Shown here: piece after piece, positions 45,262 to 56,628 of the stretch
How positions within the stretch are numbered: the stretch's first letter is position 1
How the letters are laid out: each line of letters opens with the position of its first letter
Notes under the pieces: generated by a model
The model's input: the letters and a program-made list of their open reading frames with translations, nothing else
What the model was told of the DNA's origin: nothing
Database searches by the model: none
Assembly: GCA_030549175.1 (NCBI GenBank)
Contig: JAUKUA010000006.1
Span: 806,001-870,000, forward strand
Source of the DNA: Lasiosphaeris hirsuta
Taxonomy: Eukaryota; Ascomycota; Sordariomycetes; Sordariales; Lasiosphaeriaceae
DNA length: 64,000 nucleotides
Direction: 5' to 3'
Made by a program: the position numbers and the translations under genes

Positions 45262-46863
45262 TTTTTATGGCTGGGATTGTGGTTGTTGTCAGGTTCAAGA
45301 GAAGAAACACACCAGAGGGGGGGAAGGTGTAGAAGAAAGCAAACAAAACCAGCCGAGAGCAAAGGTGAAACGCAGCCAACAGATCAGTTGATGCTAGCAG
45401 CTGCGCGCGCGCCTATCAATCGCGGCGGGGAAGGAGTGGGCGGGAATGAGATTGGGCGTGTTGAGGGAAAGATGTTTCTCAAATAAGAAGAATCGAGGAC
45501 AAAGCCCCGAGCTGTTTGTGATTGCTGTTGTGATTTCGGAAAGGTCGACAACTCAAGCCTCGAGTCCACGTGTTAAAGAGACTGGAGCAGTACAGACGGT
45601 CGGCGAGATTGACCCTGCGACTGAGCAAAGGCGACAACTTCAATTGTTTGTTGAGTCTAGGACACTTCAATGGCCGGGAGTTGTAGAAAGACAACTGTGC
45701 CTCTAGAGCTGCATGTTGTGGGTGTGACGGATGGCGATGGCCGAGGTTTTTTGTTTGATCTTTTTTTTCGCGTCTTGTTCTTGGAGGGTGAGTGGGAGAG
45801 AATGTGTGAATGGGGTGAAAGGGACTAAAAGCGGAAGTCACGGAACACGGGTGCAAAATATTGTGTGTCGAGGGCAGGCCGCCACCGACACACTGTCTTC
45901 TCTCTGTCTCGACGCTCTGATGAAGCCGCAAGACGCAACACACAACACGGCAATACCGATAACTGCAAAACAGGGCCTCAGAACAGCTGCAAGATGCCTC
46001 GGTGAGTCGGCGGGATCGTGCTCCGTGTAACCGTGCCGGATACGTCTTGTGCTGGCCTGGTTGACAAGCGTTTGCCAGAGACTACGCAGGTAGCAGTCGA
46101 GCGGGCTATCGAATGCGAGTCTTGCTTGCCGGCAGATGCAAATGACTGATGAAATGGCCAGCTAGATGGCTAAACTGATGATGGAGCCAATGGTTAATAA
46201 AAGGCGACAATAACGGACTACGCATTTGCACTTCGGGAGATTTCCTAAAATTGGCAGACTGGAAGTGAAAGGGGAAACGTAATGGTAAAGTGTGTGGCAT
46301 TGGAGCGAAATCTGGAACCTTGCAATTAGTTGACAGGAAAGCGCTATCAATTACTTTAGTCCGAATTTACGCACATTCGAGTGCCACAGCCCCGGCAGCT
46401 TCATGACCTCCATCACTCATAGCCCATTTATTCTCTAGTAATCTACACTAGATTCCTTTCAGAAGCACTCCTGGAAATGACGATGCTTATTATATATGTA
46501 TGGCCGTCCGCCTGCACTTTTTCATACCATCTTTTACGTGCTCGCTCTATCTCTGCTCCAAAACTAAAAGGAAATGCCTTTGGCACAGTTTGGCCGTCGC
46601 GATAAGTTTCGCAAGTCTATCAGCTCAATGCCTCCCAACTCCGCGGTCCGAACATGAGGAAAACGTAGAACGAAAATGCCGCCCCATCCGAAATAACTCC
46701 ACCCATAACACCAAAGTTCACAAGGTATCCAGAGCCACTTGCCTCTTGCTAGATATCCTGCGTGCTTCTCTCATACAGTATTGTACATGTTGCACCAATA
46801 TTGACAAACGCCCTGAAAAGATGGAAATGTCCAACTCATTTCCCTCTCGAGGATGACATTCAT
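45262..46863. other. Intergenic region between the sirtuin promoter and the Ca2+-ATPase 3' end
   Basis: 1.6 kb. It should contain the sirtuin promoter and the ATPase 3' UTR. A 99-codon plus-strand frame at 45731-46030 starts with a hydrophobic stretch but shows nothing else. The part from 46140 to 46500 is relatively AT-rich. No RNA gene is seen. Confidence 0.4.
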
Positions 46864-49800
46864 CTAAGAAGCGTTCTTGCGATCGCCTGACGGCGGCTTT
46901 GGCACGCTCAGAATCGGAACATCCTGCGTGTTACTCGAGCTAGCCTCAACCAAGTCGTGAGGCTCAGCCGTCAAGCCTTGATCGCCAAACACCGACGACT
47001 GGTTGCTAGGCTGCGACTCTTGATTGGGTCGCGGGAATTGACCAAAGTCAGGCTCGCCGCGTCGCTCAATGGGAGACCAGCCGGCAGCAACGCCGCCGGC
47101 TACGATGCCCGCCATCACAGTAGCTGCACCGAGGGCACTGTTCGATCTGGACCGGGTGCTCCTGCTGCGTCTCCGCGACTCGGGTGTCGGAACAGGAGAA
47201 TGGCTACCAAAACTGTCCTCACGGGTCGGTGTCTGGGGCGGACGCTGAATTGAGTTTGACCGCGAGTGCTCCCGGCTGTGGGATGGACTCTTCCGAGGCA
47301 GGAAGGTCTCGCGGGGATGCTTCATGGCAAACTTCAGGTTGTTGATGCGGCCACCCTTCATACGCTTGAGGAAGGATAGCTCATCTCTGACTTCGACAAG
47401 CGCAGTTGGGTAGTAATTGAACTCGTCGTCATCCGAAATGGTAACGCCTGGAACATTCGAGGTTCTGCGCTTCAAGTAGTCGGGAACCAATCGCTCAACC
47501 AAGGCATCCGGCACGAGGCGGATAATCATTCCTACAGGAATCGAGAGGAAGCCAAGGACGATGGCATAAGCCCACATCGCCGCTGTCTGCTTTTGCGGTG
47601 CAATACTGAAAGCTTTCCCACCAACTTGAATGATCAGCACCTGCCCGCCACACATAATGATGCTGATGCCGATAAAGAACCAATTCTTAGTGAGGCCTTC
47701 GAAGATATTGAAGTTGTTGTCCAGGCGGCGGTTGCTGTGACATATTAGCTAATTATTCTCAGGTCAAGACTCTTGTTGCATGTGTACTTACTTCCACTGG
47801 TTGAAGATTTGCATCCACACAAAAGTGTTGAACACCAAAGTTTGGACTTCTTCCTTGGTCACGTCGGGATCATAAGCCGGCAGGATTCCAGGAGCGCCAA
47901 AATAAAGCAGGAACGTAATCAACAACTGGTACACCGCCTGGCCCAGAATCATCTTCCACATGGTAGTCGAAATAATGGAGGAGCCCTTGCGCTCTGGTTT
48001 GCGGTCCAAGACGCTCTCCTGAGGGGGATCTGTTGCCAGTGCGAGGGCGGCAAGTGTGTCCATGATGAGGTTGACCCACAAAAGTTGAACGGCGGTAAGG
48101 ACAGACTGCTCATGATCGTTGGAGCTGGCCGACACAAACGTCAAAATAACAGCAGTAACGTTTACAGTAAGCTGGAACTGGAGGAAGCGCTTGACGGCAT
48201 CGTTGACGGCACGACCCCATCGCAAGGCCTTTACGATCGAATTGAAATTGTCGTCCATGAGAATGATGGCAGAGGCTTCTTTGGCGACCTCGGTACCGGC
48301 AATACCCATCGAAAATCCAATATCGGCCATCTTCAGCGCTGGAGCATCGTTGGTACCATCTCCGGTAACTGCAACAGTTTCACCCTTGTCTTTGAGACGC
48401 TTGACCAAGATACGCTTGTCGTCAGGGCTGGATCGAGCCAGCACATGAAGGCGAGGGATGATTTCTTCTTGCTGGGCTTTGGTCATGTTTCGGAACTCGG
48501 GGCCTTCGAGGACGATGCTGTTGGGCTGCAGAATGCCGCAGTCGCGAGCAATCGCTTCGGCAGTGAGCTTGTTGTCTCCCGTCACCATGCGGACAACAAC
48601 ACCAGCTCTCTGGCAATCTCTGACGGCCTCCTTGACTCCCGGGCGCAGGGGATCCTTGATGCCAACCATACCGACAAACACCATGTTTCTGCAAATATCT
48701 TCGAAGACGATATCGTCCTTCTCGCTGCCGCCACGTCGGGGGTTCGCGGGCGGCCAGCTCTCAAAGTCCCGGTAGGTGATGCCAATGGTTCGGAGTGAAT
48801 CTCTTGCATAAGTCTCGATGAGCCTTTCGATGGTTTCGCGGTTGTCGTCACTCAGAACATCTGCTGTAAGGCCTTCGGAGGGGTTGCGGATAACATGCGT
48901 GCACTTTTCCAAGACAATCTCTGAAGCCCCCTTGATATAGAGTCGTGCTCTCCGGCCCTCAAGCTGGGCAACGACGCCCATGCATTTGCGTCCAGAGTCA
49001 AAGGGTATAACATGCAAGACCTGAGCGTTGGCGCGCTCTTCGCTGACAGGGCCCATGGCCAGATGCTCCTTGGCGAGGATAAGGAGAGCAGTTTCGGTCT
49101 TGGAGCCAATAAAGGTCTGCACCCCTTCAACTTCTCCCTCGAACGCAGTCGAGTTGAGCGCGATCGATTTCAGCAGCAGCTCTTTGACAGATGGATCGAG
49201 GGAGGAGACAAGTTCCGTAACACTGACATCCCTCTCCACGGGTGTCTCTGGCGATTGATCTGCGTGACGTTCGGTGCCACCGAACCTATGGCTAGTACCG
49301 ACTGTTCCCGCAACAACTTGCATCTTATTCTGGGTCAGTGTGCCTGTCTTGTCGGAGCAGATAGTTGTGGCATTGCCCATGACCTCGCAAGCCTTGAGGT
49401 GGCGAACTAGGTTGTTGTCTTTCAACATGCGCGTTGTTGCGAAGGCAAGTGCTAGGGTCACGGCCAGTGGTAAACCTTCAGGCACAGCAACCACGATGAT
49501 GGTGACGACGACGATAAAGATGTCGAGGAACTGCTGTCCCTTCTGTGCGGGTGTCTCCGTCGTCATCTTCGGGAGTGCAACTAGGAACTTGATGAAAAGA
49601 ACAATGAAGAGGAGAAGACCAGCAGCACCTCCAAGCTTAGCGATATACTCGGCGATGATGTTCAGCTTAGACTGGAGAGGTGTGATCTCGGGATCCTCGT
49701 TGAGGGACATAAGAGTTCTGCCGTAACTCGAGTAGACACCGGTTGAAGTAACCATGAACGTGCCAACGCCTTCCATGACACGCGCGCCGGACTGAATAAA

Positions 49801-51261
49801 TGGATCCATCTTCTTCAGGTTGTCATTGTTCTCGATAGCTGCGAAGACTTCGTCGCCAGGTCTCTTCCGGATTATATCAGATTCACCTGTGGCTTGAGAC
49901 TCATCACACTTGACGTTGAAGCCTGAGATGAGTACACCGTCAACGGGGATCAGGTCACCGGGCTCAAGGTGGACGACGTCGCCGACTAGGATATCAAAAA
50001 CCGATAGCTCAATCGTTTTGCCAGAACGAACAACGCGAACGATGCGGTCCTGCTTCTTCTTGTTCAGCTTTGCGAATTGGCGTTCCTTTTGATAATCGTT
50101 GAGAGATCCAACAATGACGACAATGACGATGGCAACGATAATGGCGACTCCCTCAACCCAGTCCACCGGTGTTTCTCCATTCTTGTGTTCTTGTCCAAAA
50201 GTCTGGTATAGTCCAATAGCGAGCGAGACAACGGCGGCGATAGACAGCAGCATCAACACCTTGTCGTTGTAAGTAATCCACATCAGCTGTAGCAAACTCT
50301 TGCCCTTCTTTTCCGGCAGCCGGTTGTCGCTGAATACGCGCTTCCTCGATGAAAAGCTCCCTTCGTCATGCTTCTTGGAATGTGTCGCTCGGCTGTCCGT
50401 GGGGGCCAGGGGCGTAACTGCAGGTTCAATGCCCTCGGTCGCAGCCTTGTCGTGAGGCCGAACGGTTACCTGGTCGAACGTAACATGGCCACCAAGAGAC
50501 GCTTCCTCGATGCTTAAACCGGCCTTCCGATCAGTGCGTAGTCCCTTCTCCAGTCCAACAAGTCCTCCCAATCTGTAAAACGCTGCGAGACTCTTGGGGT
50601 CGAACATCTTGTTCAACTGGCCAGGGGAGTAGGCGAACGGGTTGTCGTCCACTTTGAAATCGTCCTCCCTGCCCATGTCCGGCTTCAATGCGTCCACACT
50701 GTTCATGATCTGATCGTTGGTTGAGCCGCTTCCGGAGGAGTGGCCTTTCTCTCCTTGGTACGACTGTCCTCCAACAACAGTGTCAACCTGTGAGGACACG
50801 GAGTCTGTCGAATTGACCGAATTTTGCCTCGACATGGTCGAATTAGGCACGGCCAGGAAGGACGCGCCCCGTTCTAATCCTCGTAATGCCACGGGGCTTG
50901 AGACATTGTGCGGACTTGTTGGTCTGCTGTCCTTATCGAAAGATCTAGAGGGCTGCCAGTCACCTCTCGGGCCTGAATTACTTCGCTGGTGCGAGCCCGT
51001 CCAGCTGCTCGCCATAGGTTCGGTTGTAGACGGACTATTGCCGTCGTCGAAAGATATGGGCGAGCTGGAGATAACTCGATGGGCGCCGTCGGCTTCTGAG
51101 GGCGTGGCAGAGGTCGAGTTTACGGCGGTAGTGTCAATCGTGATGGTAGGACTATCATGAACGACGGTTAGTTAGATATAACGACGAGGATGGCGAGAAA
51201 ACACGCACGCTCTTTGTCTGCGTGCAGGCGAAGGGTCACCCTCCTGGCTTGGTCCTGCCAT
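46864..51261 (-). CDS. PMCA-type (P2B) Ca2+-transporting ATPase
   Basis: Three exons on the minus strand: 51261-51209, 51151-47792 and 47734-46864, giving 1427 residues. Donors are GTGCGT and GTAAGT, acceptors ATAG and ACAG. The small first exon gives MAGPSQEGDPSP, and the junction reads RRQRAPTITIDTTAVN, as in other fungal homologues. A long Ser/Pro-rich cytosolic N-terminus is followed by TM1-2, the actuator TGES (about 439), TM4 with VAVPEGLPLAVTLALAF (about 571-590), the phosphorylation site CSDKTGTLTQNK (Asp618), VTGDGTNDAPALK, then TM5-10. TM9-10 are in exon 3. The tail is Arg/Ser-rich (RSRSTRSRSNS). It lifts Ca2+ out of the cytosol into the vacuole or out of the cell, as yeast Pmc1 or Neurospora NCA-2/3. 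The exact membrane is not decided by sequence. Confidence 0.95.
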
Positions 51262-53225
51262 GGCAGCTGAGGAGTGGGTTTCTAGTCGTAAGCGACAACT
51301 CAGCCCCGGGCAATCAGGCACTCGTGGCCGTTGGCGGGAACGGAGAACGGTGTGCGAAAGGTTAGGCGCTGTGGGAATGAGGCTGTACGTAAAGGCAGAT
51401 GCGGCGATGCGAGGTAGTGGGCAAAGTCGTCAGCACCGGAGCCTTGACTTGTCCAAGCCACACACCGGGAGGGCTCCCAGCAACGAGATGTCGAGGGCGA
51501 AGAGCGAAGTTGCATAAAGGTTGCCCAGTCTCTGGGTCGAATGATGGGAAAGAGATGGACTGGCTGGCGGACTGCGGGTGGTAGGTGGGTGGGGGCTAGC
51601 TTTTCAAGATCAACACCGCGTATCCAGGCGGTTGCCCTGGGGCCTTTGTATAAGGTTGCTGGACGTATGTATATGTCTAGACACCATATGCGGAATCGAA
51701 TCTACAGCAGAGGGCCCGATTCACTCGAGGTTCTGCTGCGATGTTAAGTGCAACCGTGAGATCCAGGAAAGAGGGCGGAGTAGCGGCGCTAGGACATGTA
51801 AAGTCTGGGTGGCATCATTGGGGTTAAGCGTGACGCTGATGAAGAAGAGATGGAAAACAAAGCCAAGGAACGGGCAGAGTGTTTCGTCACAACAGTTACC
51901 GCTAAAGAGAGCTCATGTTGATGGGCAGCAAAACAAGAAAGGCAGGAGCATCTGGTCTATCCCAATTCTTCCCTCTCTGGGCCCAGGGCCTCCAGTTGGC
52001 ACGCCAAGGCCGAGAAGGAGGCTGTGCTAGCGCCAAGCGAATCAAAGGCACATTTGTTTGGCAAGCGCGTGCAATCTTCCGGTCTTGACTGACAGGGATC
52101 CCGCGCTTGGGGCCAATTCACACTCTGTGCAAAGTTACATTGCTGCTGGTTTCGAGTGCCCGTTTCTGGAAGAGCCAAGTCTGGGCCAAGCGCGCAGAAC
52201 CGTTCGGTCGCTGGCGGGTGTCTGTCCTTTTTGTCTGGTAGTAAATAGAGCGACGTTCAAACAGCCTTGCAGGCTGACCAGTGGCGGTTGAGGCTTGTTC
52301 AAGTTTTGGTGTGCTTCAAGTCTTCTTGGAAGGCAGACTGCCGCTTACGGAAGGGTGGCGTTACGGCCAGCTGATCTAGCTTAAACAGGCAGGATACTAG
52401 CATTATACCTAGCAATATCGCCGTGGCAACCCCCCTGTTCGTCCGCGCCGCCGACGTGCCTTGGCCCGCATAGTGACCAGTGCGTTGACAGCCCCAACTC
52501 GAATCCCAGAGCCAGTGGGAGAGACGATCAGCAACAGCAGATCTCCGCACATTGCTGGCTTCTTGCTGCTGCCAACATCGAGGAGTTTGTCACATCTTGG
52601 GAGGCATCTCGCTGGTCGGCAATGCCTCTATGTTGCAAAGTGTACGCCCATGAAGAGGGAGAATCTCCATGCTATGCACTAGGTATGTATGGACTCTGGG
52701 CGCCTTGGAATCCAGGTTGTTTTAGATTACCGAGTGGGGCGCCAATTAGCTATCCATGACTGGCAGCCATAAGTCGCTGGATGTGGAGTCAAGGGGGGTG
52801 CAATCAGATAGGGCTTTGCTCACAGGTGCCAAAAACCTTAAACAACCCTGGGGCTAGTAACAACAAGTCCAGAGATCTCCCGGCTATGGACCGAGACCCA
52901 GCTGTCTCCAGCTCTGGTCTGTCAGGGAGTCAACCCCCCACCAGGAGGCCCCTCAAACAGCTCGTGGACAACCTCAGCGGTAGTGAATAATAACAGTAAC
53001 GTCCCCTGCGTAGCGCCATTGACTTGGTGCTGTATCACCGGTTGAGCGCACAACATCGTCCCGGCGCAATGGGAAATAGGCGGTGCTACCGGCTCAGCTT
53101 CCACTACCTCGACCGACATCTTATTCACTCGAGGCCTCCCCGGCAAACCGCTGCAGGAGTTGCAGTGCCATTCATAAGGCGGAGTCTTTGCCTCTCACTT
53201 CAACATCGAGACCAAGGCCCGAGTC

Positions 53226-53315
53226 GCGGCCAAGGCCAGCACGGTATCAGAGGCGGCGATTTAGCCTCGTGGCCCGGGGCGCAGCAGGTTCGAAACCCTC
53301 GGCTCTTTTGCCGCC
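53226..53315 (+). other. tRNA-like remnant (low confidence)
   Basis: A palindromic B-box-like GGTTCGAAACC (53287-53297) is flanked by pairing ends: GCGGCCA (53226-53232) with TTGCCGC (6 of 7 pairs), or alternatively GGCGGCGA (53252-53259) with TTGCCGCC (53308-53315). A 5-bp hairpin GAGGC/GCCTC lies between. The T stem pairs only 3 of 5 and the loops are off-size, so this is at best a decayed tRNA. Confidence 0.2.
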
Positions 53316-55740
53316 GGTGGTCTCGAATAAATCGAGGGAGCGAATGGTGATGTAAAACCAATGTTGGAAAAGTAGCAATGCCGCGCAGACTTCCCGTCGC
53401 CTCGGCTAGTCATGTGGCGGGAGAATCGTTCGTCTGATGGCAGCTTGGCGGGCTGGCCAAATTGACTCGAAAGTTGGCCCGAGTCGCTTGATGTTTCCGG
53501 TTTCGCGAAAGCGATACACTTTGACCATCAGTCCCCAGAGTTTCTCGGGCAGAAGCTAAGGTGAGAGGAAGGCACTGGCAAGGTATCACTGATAGAGTAT
53601 CGCATCAAGGGCCTAAGCGCACATTACTATGATACATAGTAATAAGTATGTGGTGTGAGTGAGGCTGATACTATTCCCCCCACGCACTCTGAGGTACCTC
53701 GTACCTAAGTCTATTTCCCCTCTCCACGCCGCCACACCCTTTGGCTGACTGCTCGGGGGGAAGATAAATCGTAAGATCGCGATGACTCGGCAATGGGTCA
53801 GGCCTGACTAGTGTCGGATTGGTGCACGAAAACATCAAGTTGGCCGTGGCATTCAACCATGACCGTCATCCCGTGGACCTCGTCATGCACGATGATGCGA
53901 GCAGGCCTCTGGTCTACCCACCACACCTCACTGTGCTCGCCGTCTCCACGTGGTTCCTCACACCCCCTTACCAACAACACATGCTATCTAGCGTGATACC
54001 ATGACCTCTATAATATCCCTCTACAATATCCCGCTGCCTCGCTTTGACTGATTTGACTGATTTGCCATTTCACCCACCGCCTCAGCAGCGCCAACCCGCG
54101 GACGGAACAGCCCAGTGGCCAAGACGTTTGTCTATTGGCGATGCATTGCTTTGAAAGCTCGCCCTTGGACTTGGCAGACGTACTCGTGAGCCATTTTCCA
54201 CGATGGCCAAGCGGAAACAAAGATGAATCAAATTTGCGCCTTTTCCACTGTGACATGGGTTGGGTAGGTATGCCTCGGCGCCTTCCCTCTGGAGCCAAAT
54301 TTCCAAAGCAAGTGCCAACCTCCTTTTTGCATCGCCCACCAACCACTACCAACTTAAGGGCCAACATCATACACGCAAAGAAGAAGCTGCTCCGAAAGCC
54401 CGATGAGGCACTCCGTCAGGCTTCCGCAGGGCCCCCGATCGGCATGGCATTGACATTAGCCCAGAACTACTAATGAACAGTAGTAGCATCCACCTTGAAG
54501 TTTCGTCGGGCTGGCCTATAAGGCATTTCGGTGTATCAGATGAAGGATCAAGATGTAGTGCCGTTGCCGTTCGGGAGGGGGACTAAGAAGGACCCAAGAA
54601 GACGCTGATGCACCGGGTTAAGGCCGATCCGGCCCGTCGAAACGCTGCAACGTTGGGGACGGAGAGCGCGACGAATCACGAGGCGACATGACTTTGCACT
54701 GGTGCTCTTGGTTTTTTTTTTTTTGGTGCGCGGGGGGGGGGAGGGCGAGGGGGGTGATGTCGAATTGCCAACTGCAAAACCTACCTTTGCCTTGGGTAGC
54801 AATGCGCTGTGGCTTGCTGGCTTCTTGGCCTCTCGGCTCGCCGCCCTCGTCGGATGAGCAGTGACAGGTTTCACCGCTTCTAGAAGGTCTGCGCGGGCGG
54901 ATCATGACGACGGCGGGGGGATACGGCCTAGAAGGACGTGGTGGATGCCAGCGGAAAATCCACACCCTCGTAATGCGCGGTGGATAGTTGCGCGGATCGG
55001 TATGGAGATTGCTTCCCGGAATTGGCAGGTCACTTTGACAGCGGCGGCGGTGGCAAGGAAGTTTCATTTTACAATTCGAGGATTCCATGTTCTTAGATTT
55101 CTTGGGTCTTGCCGGTTGAGGATTCTGTGCCTGACGGGATGGCATTTTCCAAGGTCAATCGCATACGACAGAGAGTGTCAGAAACAAAATTGACAGAAAA
55201 ATAACATGATACAAACAGTGTTCGTTTAATTGATCACTAAATATCGGTAGAATCCGAGGGCTCGCCTTCCCCAAACAGTCAGTGTGCGATGAGGATGCAG
55301 TCGAATGCAATGCCCTTTGGTCCCGATTCGTCACGATGACTTGCTGCAGGTTCCAAGTCCAGCCGGGCCAGGTCGGCTCGAGGCCGGCTACCCGCGGGCG
55401 GTTAGTCTGTTTGCGAGTGATTCAACAGGTTCTTGGACGTGAAGATTCCCTTTCACCTTGCATACACAGACCCAGGTGGCTGAGTCTGTACGAGACCGAC
55501 TTCTTTCGAAATCCCGCCAGGGCCTGGAATCGACCAGACCAACAGGTGAGAGGAATGAGGGGAAACGGGGGAAACCTGCCTAGGCCGGCAAGACCTGCCC
55601 ACTTGGTTCCCATACGCCGTGGACAAATGGGGAGCAAAGAGCCAGGCCAAAATCCAATCGAAGGACAAGAAAACGAGGCTGTGCATGCGGCAGAGACTGC
55701 CAGACAACAAAAACCCCATCTCGCGCGCTCTCTTAGCGCA

Positions 55741-55780
55741 TGTCTGGGCACATCTGGGCACATCTGGGCATATCTAGGCA
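55741..55780. repeat. 10-bp tandem repeat, four copies
   Basis: Consecutive units TGTCTGGGCA, CATCTGGGCA, CATCTGGGCA and TATCTAGGCA. The period is one DNA turn, and drift is seen in the outer units. Confidence 0.85.
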
Positions 55781-56628
55781 CGTTTCCGGAGTTTGCAACG
55801 CCCTAGGCCGTCCTGTCGTTTGTTTTGCGTAATGTGGTGTTTTGGTTGGAGCGGGGGAGCTGCAACAGGAAGGGGGCCAGAAACATACGGACCATGGAAC
55901 ACCAGATCAGACCAGCCCAAAACCGCAAGCGTGACCGTCGTGGCCTGCTACTAGGGTGGCAGCAGTCAGGTCACGGATACGGATAGCAGCCGAAGCAGAT
56001 ATCGCGCTGGAGCTCCCTTGGCTTGGGATGCCAAGTGCTGGCTCCAAACGGCGGTCGGATGGTGCCGAGCGTTGGCACAACCCCCTCTCCGTCCGGACGC
56101 GACCCCGGGATGGAAGATGTGGGGCTCACGTATGCAGCTATGCGAGAAATCCTGGCTCAATCGAACGCAAGTTCGTGTTGCGGACTGTATTCCGTAATAT
56201 GCTTGTACTTACTTGCAAGTGTTTGCTTAGGTACCACACCTGCTCTTGTCTTGGTAGTGGGAGTCGGGAAAAGGGGGCCGAGAGGAACATGCAAGCGGCC
56301 TCTACCGCTGAATGCTCTGGGACGCGGGCTTTGCTTTTTGATACTGGTATTCCCGATATCACAGCCGTCACCGGTGCGAGAGTATCTTCTCCTCTTCTCA
56401 TGCCCGTTCCCGATCCACCTGCCTATCAAAGGTGGCCCGTGAGAGGTTTAGATATTGCTGATGGAGTACTCAACTGTGGCGGAGCAAGCCAACTAGTCCA
56501 ATATTGGGCTTTGATACCCCCATCAAATCATGGCACCCAACCACGGGAATTTGTGCTTTCCGATCTGCCGTCTCTCTCACTCAGAAACTCGCCGACGTAT
56601 TGACCCTCAACACCAAGACTAGCCAAGA

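Larger units (their letters stand above)
51262..56628. other. Gene-poor 5.4-kb region upstream of the Ca2+-ATPase
   Basis: The longest empty interval of the window. The ATPase-proximal part is its promoter. No open frame has protein-family features. Visible structure: a tRNA-like remnant at 53226-53315; a T-run followed by G-runs at 54711-54755; and four 10-bp tandem units at 55741-55780. Base composition is mixed and not strongly AT-biased, so heavy repeat-induced point mutation is not evident by eye. Confidence 0.4.

Noticed and set aside
45731..46030. 99-codon frame with a signal-peptide-like start
   Set aside because: Only the N-terminus looks protein-like; it overlaps the sirtuin promoter and has no cysteine pattern of a secreted effector.
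47773..48798. 341-codon plus-strand open frame
   Set aside because: Antisense to the Ca2+-ATPase exon; repetitive mirror of conserved codons, no family features.
51675..51715. Minus-strand B-box-like ATTCGATTCC
   Set aside because: No pairing T stem, acceptor or A box at tRNA spacing.
55956..56603. 215-codon plus-strand frame near the end of the empty region
   Set aside because: Random-looking composition and overlapping open frames on both strands; no recognisable motif.
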